Shown here: one piece after another, positions 61,872 through 64,000 of the stretch
Numbering within the stretch: position 1 is the stretch's first letter
How the letters are laid out: the number at the start of each line of letters is the position of its first letter
Assembly: GCA_020226215.1 (NCBI GenBank)
Contig: CM035232.1
Location: 12,746,316 to 12,810,315 of the forward strand
From: Sindora glabra
Lineage: Eukaryota; Streptophyta; Magnoliopsida; Fabales; Fabaceae
Direction: 5' to 3'
Length of the DNA stretch: 64,000 nucleotides
Notes under the pieces: generated by a model
The model's database searches: none
The model's input: the letters and a program-made list of their open reading frames with translations, nothing else
What the model was told of the DNA's origin: nothing
Made by a program: the position numbers and the translations under genes

Positions 61872-62624
61872 TGTAGCAACCTGAAAGAAACCATTAAAGT
61901 GCAATGTTGGTTGTTATTGTTTATGTGATTATGTCGTAGTAATCAAATTACAAGATACTGATAATAATATCGCTCTACATATTCTCGAAATTTATTTGCA
62001 AAGTCCTAGCTGTGTCTGAAACCTTAAAAGACAAACAAGCACGCATACAAAGGATAGAAATTTTGGAAGGCAAATAAGTTTGAAACTTGATCAACCCAAC
62101 TATGTCTGACACAATCCCAAAACGAAACACTGTTTTCCATTCTCCGAGCTCTGACACACAGGAAGGTACAGATTATATAAACACAAATAAACAAACAATA
62201 GTAAATTAATCATATGGAACTGGAAATGAAAAAACAAATACTATTTTTTATAGTTATAAAATATCAAGAAGGTGAAAAATGACTTAAATGTTCAATGTTA
62301 AATATAAGAAGTTTGGTGAAAATTATCTTCCTCTTTGCAAGATATTTTTCTTTGCTATCATGCCTCTACACTATCACAACGGTAGGTATTATATTTTTTA
62401 ATCACAGATTATAGAAGTACACCTTCACCTACATATGAAGAAATGATACTTTACTAAGAAAAATATATTCTGAAAAACAAACTGAGCAAAAACAATTGAT
62501 CAATTACAACTCAGTCGACCGTCAGATGGAACAAGATGAAAACTTACAGAGAATCGGAAGCTATACAAACAATGGCTCGAAGCGAGAATGAGAAGGAGAA
62601 GAAAGAGATATTCCGGAGGGTACC

Positions 62625-62680
62625 TTGCTGCTTCTCTTCTCTGTTCTTCGGTGTAAAGCCTTAAACCCTAAACCGATACC
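62625..62680 (-). promoter_or_regulatory. 5' UTR exon with telo-box, glycine-rich RNA-binding protein gene
   Basis: On the minus strand the leader reads ggtttagggtttaaggc, then a purine-rich stretch ending aagcagcaag before the donor gtaccc at 62624. The matching acceptor ctttcag lies 11 bases upstream of the ATG (near 61883-61889), so a 5' UTR intron of about 740 bp is inferred. The telo-box AAACCCTAAA (62664-62673 on plus) is common near the transcription start of plant translation and RNA-metabolism genes. Confidence 0.65.
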
Positions 62681-62699
62681 TCTGAACTTGCAGTGGGGT

Positions 62700-64000
62700 T
62701 TATGTAGGTCTGTTTCCAGTTGCAATGGATGATTTGAATAGATACTGACCCTTGATTTCCGAATGAGAAAGGATAGTCGTTGGATGAAAAAATTTCCTTT
62801 TTTTTTTTATTAAACCACTGTTGGATGTTGGATCAATGGACCATGATAGTTGAGACCGCTGGGGTTTACATTGTTTATCCATTTTTTTACATAATTAATA
62901 AACTATTTATTAAAATTATAGGGTATTAATAATAAAATAATTTTTAAATTATATAAAATTATAATTTTATTTTTAAATAATTATTCTTATAAATAATTTG
63001 TATTAATAATTTTGTTCTTAAATTATTACACAAAAGAACTTTATTCATAAGAATAATTATTTAAAAATAAAATTTTAATTTTAATGATTTAAAAATTATT
63101 TTATTAATTTTTTATAATTTTAAGGATAAAATTATTAGTTTTGAGTTTTTTTTTCTGTCATTCCTTCTGTTTAATCTTTTTTTTTTTCAGAGTATAATCA
63201 TTTCAATTGTCGTTTAGATTCCAGGACCATGAATGGTAAGCGGACTCAGATTAGGCCCACTGGTAAGCAACACTCTGGCCCAATATGATAGTTTTTAGTT
63301 TAAATCAATTTTATCACAAATTGGCCCAAGAAATTTGTGGAAAGACTTGGCAAGTATTATTTTTTGTGTTCAGACAAAATAATATTTAAAAGCAATAAAT
63401 TATATTTATAGTTTGTTATGGCGCGTCTACGATTTTAAAATTTAATGTGAAGTGACATATTCTAAAATTGTTAAATTGAGTCTATTCAATCATTTCTGTT
63501 TATTTTTTAATAAATATAATTAAATAATTTCAAATTAACAATTTTTAAATTATTGCATCCAAGAGTATTTTAGAGTTTACCGTATAAGAACTTTTGTATA
63601 TTAAAATTTTAAAATCACCAACATATCAATCATCATTTTGTTTTAAAGGAAAAATTATAGTAGATCATTGTTATAATTATATATTGATACACTATAATAT
63701 GATTGCACATAAAAAAAAATTTAATTTTAATATGATATATTATATGATAACACATCAATAATCAGATTTGATAATATTTTTTCTATGTGCATATAATGCA
63801 GCATATTAACCGAATTTACTCCTAGAAAAATCACAAAAAACAATAACATAATATTATCAACAATGATCAATAATCTTACTTATTTCAAGACATCAAAAAA
63901 TAAATACTCGAAATATAATGTACACAATAAATTTGAATACATATAATTTTCTATTTTATATTATCAAACATTCTGCAGCAAGGCTTCCATACCTTGCTGT
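62700..64000. other. Intergenic DNA, very AT-rich
   Basis: Upstream of the glycine-rich protein gene. Likely promoter in the first few hundred bases (TGGTCCAT, ATCCAACG words but no firm element), then simple AT-rich sequence. Two TGGGCC/GGCCCA-type words occur at about 63254-63310. No gene seen. Confidence 0.5.

Overview
This is nuclear DNA from a flowering plant, almost certainly a eudicot. The genes are split by short GT-AG introns. The intergenic DNA is very AT-rich and holds nested retrotransposons, DNA transposons and pseudogenes. The recognisable genes have their closest known relatives in land plants: a chloroplast phosphoserine phosphatase, a POLAR-like stomatal-lineage scaffold, a plant mitochondrial glycine-rich RNA-binding protein and mitochondrial ATP synthase gamma. 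I cannot name the species from sequence alone.

Layout. 1-1160: last three coding exons and 3' UTR of mitochondrial ATP synthase gamma (+). 1.2-6.4 kb: AT-rich intergenic DNA with a candidate 2.55 kb TIR element. 6.77-9.38 kb: complete seven-exon phosphoserine phosphatase, PSP (+). 9.4-16.9 kb: intergenic DNA with a MULE-like TIR element at 14.18-15.97 kb. 16.99-21.14 kb: POLAR-like gene (+), nearly intact but with a 2-nt frameshift and one stop in exon 2. 21.15-28.80 kb: a second, decayed copy of the PSP 3' half, the intergenic DNA and the POLAR-like gene. The two copies form a tandem segmental duplication whose junction joins POLAR-like 3' UTR to PSP intron 4.

28.90-44.57 kb: a 15.7 kb Ty3/gypsy element of Tat type on the minus strand, with LTRs, a TSD, PBS and PPT. 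It carries a decayed gag-pol and, on the opposite strand between pol and the 3' LTR, an intron-containing plant-mobile-domain ORF. That ORF is split by a perfect 2.5 kb solo LTR. 45.2-46.5 kb: LINE sequence in inverted-repeat form. 47.2-48.3 kb: intronless RPL4 pseudogene (-). 48.6 kb: a 120 bp tRNA-derived SINE. 51.1-55.4 kb: intron-containing RPA70-like pseudogene (-) with an interspersed repeat inside it. 60.0-62.7 kb: complete mitochondrial glycine-rich RNA-binding protein gene (-) with a 5' UTR intron.

Only PSP and the glycine-rich RNA-binding protein look like complete working genes, and the ATP synthase gene looks intact as far as it is seen. They act independently: serine synthesis in plastids, mitochondrial RNA metabolism and mitochondrial ATP synthesis. 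The rest of the window records duplication, decay and nested transposition.
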